Assembly (NCBI GenBank): GCA_903872075.1
Contig: CAIQJF010000019.1
Location: 1-57,719, forward strand
Direction of reading: 5' to 3'
Origin: an uncultured Caulobacteraceae bacterium
GTDB lineage: Bacteria > Pseudomonadota > Alphaproteobacteria > Caulobacterales > Caulobacteraceae
DNA: 57,719 nt
Position numbers and translations under genes: made by a program. The notes beneath the pieces were generated by a model. That model saw nothing but the letters and a program-made list of their open reading frames with translations. It was not told the origin of the DNA and ran no database searches. This document shows, one piece after another, positions 1 to 8,379 of this stretch. Positions within the stretch are counted from its first letter, which is position 1. Each line of letters opens with the position of its first letter.

Positions 1-31
1 GGGTGCGCCAAGAACGAAAGTGATATGGGGC

Positions 32-517
<486 letters not shown>

Positions 518-889
518 TTATTTCGGGCGCTTGGCGCCATAGAGCGAACGGCGCTGCTTGCGGTCCTTGACACCCTGGGTGTCGAGCACGCCGCGGAGAA
601 TATGATAACGGACGCCGGGAAGGTCCTTCACCCGGCCGCCACGGATCAGGACCACGGAGTGTTCCTGAAGGTTGTGGCCTTCACCCGGGATATAGCACAC
701 GGCTTCAATGCCAGAGGTCAGGCGCACCTTGGCGACCTTCCGGAGAGCCGAGTTCGGCTTCTTCGGCGTCACCGTATAGACACGCGTGCAAACGCCGCGA
801 CGTTGCGGCGAACCCTTCAAGGCCGGCACCTTGTTGCGGGCCACCTTGTTCACGCGGGGCTTGCGGATCAGTTGGTTGACTGTCGGCAT
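518..889 (-). CDS. rpsL: 30S ribosomal protein S12
   Basis: S12 sits at the decoding centre of the small subunit and controls translational accuracy. The 123-residue product matches the family length. The two regions where streptomycin-resistance substitutions arise in other bacteria, [11 protein letters not shown] and [14 protein letters not shown], are both intact, so the protein looks wild type at the corresponding lysines. It is the first gene of the str operon. The 256 bases upstream contain no convincing gene and hold a likely sigma70-type promoter. The ATG is preceded by an AAAGAGAC purine stretch that can serve as a modest ribosome binding site. Confidence 0.98.
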   Translation of the reverse strand: MPTVNQLIRKPRVNKVARNKVPALKGSPQRRGVCTRVYTVTPKKPNSALRKVAKVRLTSGIEAVCYIPGEGHNLQEHSVVLIRGGRVKDLPGVRYHILRGVLDTQGVKDRKQRRSLYGAKRPK

Positions 890-1100
890 TGTCTCTTTCG
901 TTGGACTATCAGCGCATCCTCGGACCGGAGGACACAGGGTTCGGCTTTCTTAAGACTTTCGAGGCCGACGACGGCGATCATCCCATAAACACGAATCGGC
1001 GCCGAAACGCTGTGGGCGACCTCGGCGCGTCGGGCCATCCGCCCGCGGGACTTCGCGTTCATCGGGGCCAATCGGACCGGGGGCCTCGAAACGAGCGCGC

Positions 1101-1129
1101 CTGATACGCGCGAAGGCCCTCCACGTCAA
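1101..1129 (-). promoter_or_regulatory. Putative promoter of the str operon
   Basis: On the minus strand a TTGACG hexamer (1124-1129) is followed after exactly 17 bases by TATCAG (1101-1106). This is a good housekeeping-type -35/-10 pair. It lies about 210 bases upstream of rpsL in the only sizeable non-coding gap of this end of the window (890-1145). It would give rpsL a 5' leader of roughly 200 bases, where translational autoregulation could act. Position and spacing are seen directly; promoter activity is inferred. Confidence 0.5.
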
Positions 1130-1145
1130 CGGTCTGCGGGAGACG

Positions 1146-1976
1146 CTAAGGACCGACGCGCACAACGCCGGAACCGAAAACCTGCTTGGTCACGGTCCCG
1201 GTCACCCTGTCCACGTTCACATCGCCCGAGCCCGCGATGGAAGCGTGAAGGGAGCGAGCCGTTCCGTGCAGCGAGACAACACCGGAGCCGGCGATGGAAA
1301 CGGTCATATCCGTCACCGCGCCACCTCCGACGCGAATATCTCCCGGGCCCGCCACCCTGGCGTCCACACTGCCGTGGGCGGCCAGAATCTGTATGGCCCC
1401 GGAACCGCTGGAGACAGCGGTCACTGCGCCGCGAATGTCGCCCGTCGAAATGCCGCCCGACCCGGCGACGTTCAGGTCACTGGACCCGGCCGCGCCGGAC
1501 CGCGTATCCCCCGCGCCCGCCTGGTTCAGGCGGAGACGACCGCGGACATCGGCCACCGACCAGTCGCCGCATCCCTGGTTCGTAAAATCGACGGAGAGGC
1601 TGCGTCCGATCTCCCCAAAGACGGCTTCGCCGGCAATCAGTCTTACGACCAGCGGCGTCCGCACCAGGATGACCGGCAGTTGCTCCAGAGGAATAGCCCC
1701 TCGCCCGCGAATCGAGACGACTGCCGCCCCCCCGGAACCGCGGCAACCGTGCACCTGGCGGCCGACATCGCCGGTGAGATAGACGCGATCGCCCAGAGTT
1801 CTCACCCGCAATGGGAGGCGGATGTTGGACCGTGTCACGCTGATGGCGATGTCCCGGCGCGATTCGGCGATAACTGTGACCCTGGCCGCGGCGCCGCGAA
1901 TCTCCAGTGAGGGTTCAGCCGCCGCACGGCCCGCGAGGAGCGTCCCCGCAACGCCGAGGATCTGCCAAAGGCGCAT
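1146..1976 (-). CDS. Secreted GIN-domain (DUF2807-like) repeat protein
   Basis: A 276-residue protein beginning with a Sec-type signal peptide (MRLWQILGVAGTLLAGRAAA, likely cleavage near residue 21). The mature part contains a series of Gly-Ser-Gly turns about every 20 residues in its second half: AGSGGIS, SGSGAIQ, AGPGDIR, AGSGVVS, AGSGDVN and FGSGVVRVG. This is the pattern of the head-GIN/DUF2807 family, thought to form a right-handed beta-helix at the cell surface or in the periplasm. The biochemical role is unknown for the family. Two Cys residues in the middle part (GCRGSGG and NQGCGDW) could form a disulfide. It stands alone between a tRNA pair and the str operon promoter, so it has no informative partner. 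Confidence 0.75.
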   Translation of the reverse strand: MRLWQILGVAGTLLAGRAAAEPSLEIRGAAARVTVIAESRRDIAISVTRSNIRLPLRVRTLGDRVYLTGDVGRQVHGCRGSGGAAVVSIRGRGAIPLEQLPVILVRTPLVVRLIAGEAVFGEIGRSLSVDFTNQGCGDWSVADVRGRLRLNQAGAGDTRSGAAGSSDLNVAGSGGISTGDIRGAVTAVSSGSGAIQILAAHGSVDARVAGPGDIRVGGGAVTDMTVSIAGSGVVSLHGTARSLHASIAGSGDVNVDRVTGTVTKQVFGSGVVRVGP

Positions 1977-2059
1977 CCGGTACTCCCAGGAGACGCGCGC
2001 ACACTATCCGGGCTGGCCGGAACGCGCATCCCAAATCGCCGTCAACTTCGGGTGCGGCG

Positions 2060-2133
2060 TGGAGCGGGTAGCGGGAATCGAACCCGCATCCTCAGCTTGG
2101 AAGGCTGCTGCACTACCACTGTGCTATACCCGC
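2060..2133 (-). tRNA. tRNA-Gly (anticodon TCC)
   Basis: The minus strand folds as a cloverleaf. The acceptor GCGGGTA pairs with TACCCGC. A D arm of GCAC/GTGC and an anticodon loop CTTCCAA placing TCC at positions 34-36 follow, then a T arm containing GGTTCGATTCC. The CCA end is encoded (TCCA at the 3' end, 2060-2063). It lies 70 bases downstream of tRNA-Tyr on the same strand and is probably cotranscribed with it. It reads GGA/GGG codons. Confidence 0.95.
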
Positions 2134-2203
2134 ACGCCCCGAACCGGGGATAACCCAACAGTGGCTTGCCAACCTTCGAAGGGCCGGGGCCGTTGAGAGC
2201 ACG

Positions 2204-2289
2204 TGGTGGGGGAAGTAGGACTCGAACCTACGAAGGCGTACGCCAGCGGATTTACAGTCCGCCCCCTTTGCCACTCGGGACATTCCCCC
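2204..2289 (-). tRNA. tRNA-Tyr (anticodon GTA)
   Basis: A class II tRNA on the minus strand. The acceptor GGGGGAA pairs with TTCCCCC, the anticodon loop CTGTAAA gives GTA, and an extended variable arm (around GCTGGCGTACGCC) precedes a T loop with GGTTCGAGTCC. The discriminator A and an encoded CCA close the 3' end at 2204. Its length of 86 bases fits tRNA-Tyr. A Tyr-Gly tRNA pair upstream of translation genes also occurs in enterobacteria (tyrU-glyT upstream of tufB). Confidence 0.95.
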
Positions 2290-2302
2290 TACGCGCTCTC
2301 AC

Positions 2303-2332
2303 TAGAGACCGACCTTGGGGCCTAGGGGTCAA
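2303..2332 (-). promoter_or_regulatory. Candidate promoter for the tRNA-Tyr/tRNA-Gly transcript
   Basis: TTGACC (2327-2332) is followed after 18 bases by TCTCTA (2303-2308) on the minus strand. A start about 7 bases further would lie just before the tRNA-Tyr 5' end at 2289. The -35 is good and the -10 is weak, so this is a candidate only. Confidence 0.35.
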
Positions 2333-2442
2333 ACGGGCTGTGCCCGCCTCACCTTCGAAAAGCCTTCCGACCGCGCGCCCAGACCATGCTAGGAGCGCGT
2401 ACGGAAGCCCGTTTCGGGCCCCAAAACGGAGCAGGCCTTATA

Positions 2443-3258
2443 GTGGCGTCCCATCACCAACGCAACGACCGAGGCGCCGATCGGCGCAAACGCGATGAGG
2501 GCCCCGCGCATGCGGCCGGAACGGCCCATCGTAAGCGCCTGGAGGAGACCCGCGCGGAGTGGCTCTGGGGCTGGCACACGGTGACGGCCGCATTGGCCAA
2601 CGCTGCCCGGCCCCAGCCTAAGCGTCTGCTCGCCACGGCTGATCGCGCCCGGGCGTTGACCGCAAAATTCGGCGCCGGCCTGCAGATCGAGATCGCCGAG
2701 GGCGCGGCAATTTCCCAGATTTTACCGCCGGGCGCCGTGCACCAGGGAATCGGTCTGCGCACCCCGCCGCTGGAGCCGACTGCGCTCGACGACATCGGCG
2801 CCGACGCCGGCGGCTTCATGCTGATGCTCGATCAGGTCACCGATCCCCAGAACATCGGCGCGATTTTCAGAAGCGCCGCCGCCTTTGGCGCACGCGGCGT
2901 GATTCTTCAGGATCGCCACGCCCCGCTCCTGACCGGCGCCCTCGCCAAGGCTGCGGCGGGCGCGATCGACCAGATTCCGCACGCGCGCGAGGTCAACCTT
3001 TCGCGCGCCCTCGAGCGGCTCGAGGAGATGGGTTGGCGCGCCGTGGCGCTGGACGGCGAGGCGCCCGACGCCCTCGCCAATGTGTTGGACGGCGCGCCGA
3101 CGGTCCTTGTGCTTGGCGCCGAGGGCGAGGGCGTCAGACGCCTGGTGCGCGAGCACTGCGACGCCCTGGCCAATATTCCGATGCCCGGTGGCTTCGAAAG
3201 TCTCAACGTCTCGGCGGCGGCGGCGATCGCTCTATATGAGGCGAGCCGCCCGCGCTGA
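2443..3258 (+). CDS. rlmB: TrmH-family 23S rRNA (guanosine-2'-O-)-methyltransferase, RlmB-like
   Basis: A SpoU/TrmH-class (alpha/beta-knot) methyltransferase that most likely 2'-O-methylates G2251 of the 23S rRNA P loop using SAM. The N-terminal substrate-binding domain starts near WLWGWHTVTAALANA. The catalytic domain carries the three knot motifs: NIGAIFRSAAAFGA, VLVLGAEGEGV and IPMPGGFESLNVSAAAAIA. I chose the GTG at 2443 (271 residues) because codons between the upstream ATG at 2386 and this GTG lack the GC-rich third positions of the rest, and a GGAG lies about 10 bases before it. The basic N-terminus (DRRKRDEGP) is a typical disordered extension. It converges with metG, whose stop codon lies 9 bases away. 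The exact target nucleotide is inferred from family membership. Confidence 0.88.
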   Translation: MASHHQRNDRGADRRKRDEGPAHAAGTAHRKRLEETRAEWLWGWHTVTAALANAARPQPKRLLATADRARALTAKFGAGLQIEIAEGAAISQILPPGAVHQGIGLRTPPLEPTALDDIGADAGGFMLMLDQVTDPQNIGAIFRSAAAFGARGVILQDRHAPLLTGALAKAAAGAIDQIPHAREVNLSRALERLEEMGWRAVALDGEAPDALANVLDGAPTVLVLGAEGEGVRRLVREHCDALANIPMPGGFESLNVSAAAAIALYEASRPR

Positions 3259-3267
3259 GGCGGCGGC

Positions 3268-4974
3268 TCAGTCGCCGGCCCCGAATCGCTCGCCCCAGGC
3301 GACAATGTCCGCGTCTTCGATCTTGCGGAACAGTACCGGCGGCGCGGTGACCGGGCGTCCGGCCGGGATGCGGGACAGTTCCCCGCCCGCGTCCGCCGTC
3401 GGCCAAACTGGAGGGAACGACTCGCCTACGGCCAGGGCCATGGCCTCGGCGGCGAAGGGAATCACCGGCGAACTCACCCTGGCATAGAGCCCGACGAGAT
3501 TGATGGCCGTCCGCACGATGACTGCGGCGCGTTCGGGATCGGTCTTGATGGCCGTCCAGGGCGCCGCCTCCTGAAGATACTCGTTGCCGAGCACCCAGAG
3601 CGACCGCAGGGCCTGGGCCGATTTGCGGATCTCAATAGCCTCGAACTGATCGGTGATGTCGGCGATCCGGGCGCTGACCTCGGCGAAGAGCTTCTCCTCC
3701 AGCGGCCCCGGCGTTCCGCCTTCCGGCACGACGCCGGCGAAGCGGGCTTCGCAAAATTTGAGGATGCGGTTGACGAAATTGCCGAGCACGTCGGCAAGGT
3801 CGCGATTTACCGCCGCCACAAGCTGATCCCAGGTGAAGGCACTATCGGAATGCTCGGGGCTGTTGGCTGTCAGGTACCAACGCCAGCAATCGGGCGGCAG
3901 AATCTCCAGAGCGGCGTCCATGAACACCCCCCTGCCCTCCGAGGTCGAGAACTTGCCACCATACCAGTTCAGCCAATTGAAGGCCTTGAGCACATCCACG
4001 GTCTTCCACGGCTCGCCGGAGCCGAGAACGGTCGCCGGGAAGCTCACGGTATGGAAGGCGACATTGTCCTTGCCCATGAACTCCAGGTAGCGAACGCCCT
4101 CGGCGCCTTCGTCGGTCCGCCACCACGATCGCCAGTCGCCGCCATTAGCGTCGGCCCATTCCTCGGTGGCGGCGATGTATTCGATCGGGGCGTCGAACCA
4201 GACGTAAAACACCTTGGATTCAAATCCGATCCGGGGCTGCCCGCCTCGGGTCACCGGCACGCCCCAGGCCAAATCCCGCGTAATGCCCCGGTCAATCAGA
4301 CCTTCATCCAGATGCTTGTTGGCGATCGACCGCGCCAGGGCCGGGAACTCGGCCTTCGAGTCCACCCAGGTCCGAATTTCATCCTGAAGGCGTGACTGCA
4401 GCAGGTAGAGGTGGCGGGTCTCCCGCACCTCCAGATTCCGCGAACCGGAAATCACCGAATAGGGATTCTTCAGGTCGATGGGGTCGAGCAGGGAATTGCA
4501 GTTGTCGCACTGATCTCCCCTCGCCTTTTCGAAAGCGCAGATCGGGCAGGTCCCCTCAATGTAGCGATCCGGCAGGAAGCGAGCGTCATCGATGGAATAG
4601 ACAAGTTTGTCGGTGCGCTCTTCGATCAGCCCGCGATCCTCCAGAACGTCGGCGAAGTGTTGGGTCAGGCGCGCGTTCTGGGGCGAGGAGGACCGACCGA
4701 ACCAGTCCCAGGAAAGCCCGAAGGCTCGCCCGATCGTGTGCTGCGCCTCATGCTGTTCCTGACAGTAGGTGAACACATCCTGACCGGCGGCGGAGGCGGC
4801 GAGTTCGGCCGGCGTACCGTGCTCGTCGGTCGCACAGATATAGAGCACCTCATGACCACGCGCCCGTTGGAAGCGGGCGTGGACGTCCGCGGGCAGCATG
4901 GAGCCCGCGAGATTGCCAAGATGTTTGACGCCGTTGATGTACGGCAGGGCCGAGGTGATCAGGATACGAGACAT
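3268..4974 (-). CDS. metG: Methionyl-tRNA synthetase
   Basis: Class I synthetase that charges tRNA-Met and initiator tRNA. The start at 4974 ([15 protein letters not shown]) gives 568 residues; the frame stays open further upstream but would run through tRNA-Thr, so the longer form is rejected. The HIGH-type motif is HLGN (residues 18-21). A four-Cys zinc knuckle is present (C143, C146, C156, C159). The KMSKS loop reads KFSTS (341-345), with Phe and Thr replacing Met and the second Lys. The C-terminal part is the helical anticodon-binding domain, and there is no EMAP-like tRNA-binding extension. A promoter with CTATAT at -10 lies about 50 bases upstream, divergent from tRNA-Thr. Identification is firm. 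Confidence 0.96.
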   Translation of the reverse strand: MSRILITSALPYINGVKHLGNLAGSMLPADVHARFQRARGHEVLYICATDEHGTPAELAASAAGQDVFTYCQEQHEAQHTIGRAFGLSWDWFGRSSSPQNARLTQHFADVLEDRGLIEERTDKLVYSIDDARFLPDRYIEGTCPICAFEKARGDQCDNCNSLLDPIDLKNPYSVISGSRNLEVRETRHLYLLQSRLQDEIRTWVDSKAEFPALARSIANKHLDEGLIDRGITRDLAWGVPVTRGGQPRIGFESKVFYVWFDAPIEYIAATEEWADANGGDWRSWWRTDEGAEGVRYLEFMGKDNVAFHTVSFPATVLGSGEPWKTVDVLKAFNWLNWYGGKFSTSEGRGVFMDAALEILPPDCWRWYLTANSPEHSDSAFTWDQLVAAVNRDLADVLGNFVNRILKFCEARFAGVVPEGGTPGPLEEKLFAEVSARIADITDQFEAIEIRKSAQALRSLWVLGNEYLQEAAPWTAIKTDPERAAVIVRTAINLVGLYARVSSPVIPFAAEAMALAVGESFPPVWPTADAGGELSRIPAGRPVTAPPVLFRKIEDADIVAWGERFGAGD

Positions 4975-5022
4975 GGCGGGTTCCGGCGCCCTGGCAGGAC
5001 GGGTCTTGGACGGGAGCGGCGC

Positions 5023-5051
5023 ATATAGGACGGCGCGGGCCGATTTCCCAA
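5023..5051 (-). promoter_or_regulatory. Putative metG promoter
   Basis: TTGGGA (5046-5051), a 17-base spacer and CTATAT (5023-5028) read on the minus strand. This closely matches the alphaproteobacterial housekeeping pattern. The predicted start would give metG a leader of about 40 bases. It lies in the 125-base divergent gap shared with tRNA-Thr. Confidence 0.6.
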
Positions 5052-5057
5052 GAGCCG

Positions 5058-5086
5058 TTGCCACCTGCCCTGACCGTGCGGCATAA
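5058..5086 (+). promoter_or_regulatory. Putative tRNA-Thr promoter
   Basis: TTGCCA (5058-5063), a 17-base spacer and GCATAA (5081-5086) end 13 bases before the tRNA 5' base. The geometry suits a stable-RNA promoter whose transcript begins just before the mature tRNA. Activity is inferred. Confidence 0.45.
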
Positions 5087-5099
5087 GCGCGGGCGGACG

Positions 5100-5172
5100 G
5101 CCGGCTTAGCTCAGTTGGTAGAGCAGCGCTTTTGTAAAGCGAAGGTCGCGGGTTCGAATCCTGCAGCCGGCG
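5100..5172 (+). tRNA. tRNA-Thr (anticodon TGT)
   Basis: A cloverleaf with acceptor GCCGGCT pairing with AGCCGGC, a D arm GCTC/GAGC, an anticodon loop TTTGTAA giving TGT, and a T arm with GGGTTCGAATCC. The 3' CCA is not encoded (the genome continues CCG), unlike the Tyr and Gly tRNAs at 2.1 kb, so it must be added by the CCA-adding enzyme. It reads ACA codons. Confidence 0.94.
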
Positions 5173-5203
5173 CCGCCCCTCTTCCGCTGCTGAGACGACT
5201 CGC

Positions 5204-6139
5204 ATGACCCTGACCGCCTGGGCGCTGACCACCGGCGAAGCCGGCATGCGCACCCAGGCCCGCGGCCTCGCCGAAGCCGTGGCCGACATCGTGGTGGAGA
5301 AGGTCGTCGCGGGCGGCCCGGCCTGGCCTTGGCGCCCACGACTCCCGGCCGATTCGCTTGTTCCGCCCTGGCCTGACATCGTGATCAGTTGCGGTCGCCG
5401 CTCGGCTGTACGGTCCATTGCGTTAAGAAAGACAGCAGGGGTCCCTATGCTGGCCGTTCACGTCCAGGACCCCCGCGCGCGGAATGACGCCTTCGACCTG
5501 GTGGTCGCCATGGATCACGATCGCATCGCGGCCGCCGGCCGGGTCATCAAGGTCTCCACCGCTCTGCACGACATCACGCCGGCCGCGCTGGCCGAGGCAT
5601 CGACAGTCTGGGCTGCACGACTGGCGCGGCTGGGTCGGCCCTTCGCCGGCGTGTTCATCGGCGGCAGCCTGCGCGGTCGACCGTTCACCCAGGAGGACGG
5701 GCGCCGACTGCTGGCTGGTCTGCGAAGACTGCGAGAGGCGGGAATCGGATTGGCCGTCACACCGTCCAGGCGAACGCCCGCGGCGGTGGTATCACTGCTC
5801 GCGAACGCGTTTGGCGAGGACAATCGGGTGTTTCTCTGGGACCGGACCGGCGACAATCCCTACCGTGGAATCCTCGCCCTGGCCGACCGGCTGGTGGTCA
5901 CCAGCGACAGCGTCTCGATGGTGTCCGAGGCGCTTGCCACACCACATCCCGTGGAGGTCTTCGACCTCGGGTTCGCCCGCCATGTGAGCTTCATTGGCGG
6001 CCTCGCGGCCAAGGGGTTGATCCGGCGCTTTGTTGGTGAGCCAGCGCCGCCGCCGTCAACGGGACCGGTGAACGCCACCAACATAGCCGCGCAGGCCGTG
6101 CGCGCGCTGCTTCAGGACCGGACGGGCGTGGTTGGATAG
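5204..6139 (+). CDS. ELM1/DUF1022 family protein
   Basis: A 311-residue protein of the mitochondrial-fission-ELM1-like (DUF1022) family, which is widespread in alphaproteobacteria. Visible family features are the N-terminal [18 protein letters not shown], the central [16 protein letters not shown], and the C-terminal [15 protein letters not shown] segment. The last resembles the nucleotide-sugar-binding region of GT-B glycosyltransferases. No signal peptide is visible. The plant homologue ELM1 recruits a dynamin to mitochondria; the bacterial function is not established, and a glycosyltransferase-like activity on the envelope is an inference. It starts 31 bases after tRNA-Thr, and its 3' end overlaps the convergent oxygenase-like gene by 28 bases. 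Confidence 0.8.
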   Translation: MTLTAWALTTGEAGMRTQARGLAEAVADIVVEKVVAGGPAWPWRPRLPADSLVPPWPDIVISCGRRSAVRSIALRKTAGVPMLAVHVQDPRARNDAFDLVVAMDHDRIAAAGRVIKVSTALHDITPAALAEASTVWAARLARLGRPFAGVFIGGSLRGRPFTQEDGRRLLAGLRRLREAGIGLAVTPSRRTPAAVVSLLANAFGEDNRVFLWDRTGDNPYRGILALADRLVVTSDSVSMVSEALATPHPVEVFDLGFARHVSFIGGLAAKGLIRRFVGEPAPPPSTGPVNATNIAAQAVRALLQDRTGVVG

Positions 6140-6852
6140 GCGAGTTGTTCGCGGGCGCGCCACGCGTTCGTCACGTAGTTCATGATCACCGACTTGCGCA
6201 CGCCCGGGATCGGTCGTCGCGCCAGGCCGTGCCAGGTGTTCTGGCCCGGAATGAAGCTCAGCGCGCTGTTGTCGGTGAATGGGTGGCGCGCCGCCCAGGT
6301 CTGAGGGTCGCGATAGATGTCGGTGCCAAGGTCGGCCTGCTCCGGCGATTCCGGCAGATAGAGCAGCATGGTGAACAGTTTCACGCCGAGGTCGGTGTGG
6401 GGTTCGAGCCAGAAGCCATCCGTGTCCTGGGCGAACTCCAGCCGCACATAGCTTCCGGAAAAATCCGCGCCCGTGGCGGACTCGATCGCGCCCACGACCG
6501 CCGAAGATTGAAAGGCGCCGGCGATGGCGGCGCAGATCGCAAAACGGTCGTTGTTCGCGGCGTCGAAATAGCACCGCTGGTCGTTGTGCAATTCGCGCTT
6601 ACCTGAAATCCCCCCGAGATCCGGCCTCGGAAACGGCAGGTCGCGCAAGGCGGCGGTCATCCCGGCCGGGAGGACATCCAACAGTCGCCAATGGCGATAG
6701 GGCTCGGTTCTGGGCGCCGCCGCGGCGAAGGCGGAGATGACGCTGCTCTGGACATCGGCGAGGCTGAACGGGCTCGAGGACGGCTTCGACAAGGTCAGAC
6801 TTCCATGAACGACGGCGCTCGACGCCCCCGCCCCGAACTGAGACAAGCCCAT
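6112..6852 (-). CDS. 2OG-Fe(II) oxygenase-like protein
   Basis: A 246-residue protein whose C-terminal half has the layout of a prolyl-4-hydroxylase-type double-stranded beta-helix. It has the metal motif PHTD (H152, D154), a distal His in NTWHGLARR (H208), and a following basic residue in GVRKSVIMNYV that could bind the 2-oxoglutarate carboxylate. The core strand KLFTMLLYLPE lies between them. The substrate is not deducible. I start at the ATG at 6852: an upstream in-frame extension of 31 residues is Gly/Arg-rich and overlaps the divergent DUF188 gene. The 52-base gap to that gene must hold both promoters. It could act on a protein or a small molecule. Confidence 0.6.
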   Translation of the reverse strand: MGLSQFGAGASSAVVHGSLTLSKPSSSPFSLADVQSSVISAFAAAAPRTEPYRHWRLLDVLPAGMTAALRDLPFPRPDLGGISGKRELHNDQRCYFDAANNDRFAICAAIAGAFQSSAVVGAIESATGADFSGSYVRLEFAQDTDGFWLEPHTDLGVKLFTMLLYLPESPEQADLGTDIYRDPQTWAARHPFTDNSALSFIPGQNTWHGLARRPIPGVRKSVIMNYVTNAWRAREQLAYPTTPVRS

Positions 6853-6904
6853 TATATCAGACGGCCGAATGCGTCGATGCCCACCTCCGGGACCCCCCTC
6901 TCCG

Positions 6905-7384
6905 ATGACCCTGCCACCCACACCACGGCCGATCGAAATCTTCATCGACGCCGACGCCTGTCCGGTGAAGGACGAAATCTACAAGGTCGCGCACCGCTAC
7001 GGGCTGCAGACCCATGTCGTCTCCAACGCTTTCATGATGATTCCCGCCCATCCCCGGATCGAACGCGTGATTGTCGACGCCGGCCCGGACGTCGCCGACG
7101 ACTGGATCGCCGAACACGCTCAGCCAGGTGACATGGTGGTGACCAACGATATCCCGCTCGCCGAGCGGATTCTGGCGGTGGGGGCCGTAGCGATCGCGCC
7201 AAACGGCCGGGTGTTCACCCGCGATTCGATCGGCTCCGCCATCGCCCAGCGGGCGATCATGGAGCAGATCCGCTCCACCGGCGCGATCACCGGAGGACCG
7301 CCCCCCTTCGGCAAGGCGGACCGCTCCCGCTTTCTTCAGGCTCTGGATGAGGCCATCAATCGCCAGCGTCGCCTACGCAGCTGA
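6905..7384 (+). CDS. YaiI/YqxD family protein (DUF188)
   Basis: A 159-residue member of the UPF0178/DUF188 family, related to PIN/NYN-like nuclease folds. Acidic residues at the start of the domain (IFIDADACPVKDEIYKVA) and in DAGPDVADDWIAE and VVTNDIPLAERIL form the conserved acidic cluster expected for metal binding. The ATG at 6905 is preferred to the one at 6869 because conserved sequence begins directly after it and the earlier codons are proline-rich. The physiological role of the family is not established; a nuclease function is inference. It is divergent from the oxygenase-like gene and convergent with arfB (5 bases between stops). Confidence 0.85.
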   Translation: MTLPPTPRPIEIFIDADACPVKDEIYKVAHRYGLQTHVVSNAFMMIPAHPRIERVIVDAGPDVADDWIAEHAQPGDMVVTNDIPLAERILAVGAVAIAPNGRVFTRDSIGSAIAQRAIMEQIRSTGAITGGPPPFGKADRSRFLQALDEAINRQRRLRS

Positions 7385-7389
7385 GTCGT

Positions 7390-7827
7390 TCAGTCGTCAT
7401 GGTGCGAGGGCCGCCCGCGCATCCCTTTGACGCCAGCGCGCCGGGTCTTGCTGTCGAGACGGCGGATTTTCGAGGCCAGAGTCGGACGGGTCGGACGTCG
7501 GGTCTTGGGTCGGACCGCGGCCTGGCGCAGCAGATCCACGAGCCTTTCGCGGGCGGCCTGACGGTTCATCTCCTGGGAGCGATGTTCCTGCGCGAATATG
7601 AGCAGAACGCCATCCTGAGTCAAACGGCTGCCCGCGAGGGCCTCCAGACGCGCCTTTACCTCCTCGGGGACGGACGGCGACCCGCGCACATCGAATCGCA
7701 GTTCGATGGCCGTGCTGGTCTTGTTGACGTGCTGCCCCCCCGGACCGCTGGCGCGCGCGGCGCGCTCGGCGATCTCGCCCTCGGCGGCGGTGAGCCACCA
7801 GGGATCTCGGGTGCGGTGTCCATCCAT
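7390..7827 (-). CDS. arfB: Alternative ribosome-rescue factor ArfB (YaeJ-type peptidyl-tRNA hydrolase)
   Basis: A 145-residue stand-alone release-factor catalytic domain. The GGQ motif sits at residues 30-32 in SGPGGQHVNKTSTAIEL, the geometry of ArfB and of its mitochondrial homologue ICT1. There is no stop-codon recognition domain. The C-terminus is a basic tail (KIRRLDSKTRRAGVKGM) of the kind that enters the empty mRNA channel of stalled ribosomes. The role is hydrolysis of peptidyl-tRNA on non-stop complexes as a backup to tmRNA. The length and the basic tail separate it from RF1 and RF2. Confidence 0.93.
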   Translation of the reverse strand: MDGHRTRDPWWLTAAEGEIAERAARASGPGGQHVNKTSTAIELRFDVRGSPSVPEEVKARLEALAGSRLTQDGVLLIFAQEHRSQEMNRQAARERLVDLLRQAAVRPKTRRPTRPTLASKIRRLDSKTRRAGVKGMRGRPSHHDD

Positions 7828-7898
7828 GAGACGCGCATGATACCGCGCCTTGACCGCTGGGTCATGGTCGACGCGGCGCGCCCCGGCTAAAAGGCGGC

Positions 7899-8375
7899 AT
7901 GGCTCGTCTTCCAGTCCTTGCTTGTTCCGCCTTCGTCGCCGTCGGGTTCGCGACCGCGTGCTCGCGTCAGCCCCCGTCGGCTTCCGCGGCCCCTCCCCCG
8001 CCGACGCCGGCCCAGGCCGCGATCCTGGCTGCTCTGCCGGAGGCCTACCGACACGCCGACCTGGAAAATGGCCAGGCCAAGTTCGCGCTCTGCCGATCCT
8101 GCCACACGGCCCGCCAGGGCGAGATGGCCACCGTCGGACCCAATCTCTGCGGCGTGTTCGGGCGCCGTGCAGGGAGCGCGCCCGGCTATCCCTATTCCGC
8201 GGACGTGAGGGCGCTCGGGATCACCTGGGACGCCGAGACGCTGAACCGCTGGATCGCGGGGCCGCGCGCCATGGCGCCCGGCACCCACATGACCTTCATC
8301 GGTCTGGAAAATCCCAAGGACCGAACGGATCTGGTCGCCTATCTCAAGGTGACGAGCACGGCGGTCCCGAACTGA
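7899..8375 (+). CDS. Exported cytochrome c family protein
   Basis: A 158-residue class I c-type cytochrome. Residues 1-20 form a hydrophobic export signal followed by Cys21 (GFATAC), so it may be a lipoprotein, although the lipobox is not canonical; a Pro/Ala linker follows. The haem-binding motif is CRSCH (65-69). The likely distal axial ligand is Met131 in PGTHMTF, and the GPNLCGVFGRRAG segment is typical of cytochromes c2 and c556-like small cytochromes. A role as periplasmic electron carrier is inferred. It is transcribed divergently from arfB, and no oxidase genes are adjacent. Confidence 0.87.
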   Translation: MARLPVLACSAFVAVGFATACSRQPPSASAAPPPPTPAQAAILAALPEAYRHADLENGQAKFALCRSCHTARQGEMATVGPNLCGVFGRRAGSAPGYPYSADVRALGITWDAETLNRWIAGPRAMAPGTHMTFIGLENPKDRTDLVAYLKVTSTAVPN

Positions 8376-8379
8376 TCCG

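Noticed and set aside
890..1145. Small ORFs in the rpsL upstream region
   Set aside because: Short Arg-rich frames without ribosome binding sites; the region is better explained as promoter and leader.
4975..5418. N-terminal extension of metG
   Set aside because: It would be translated through tRNA-Thr and the start of the ELM1-like gene; conserved MetRS sequence begins at 4974 behind a good promoter.
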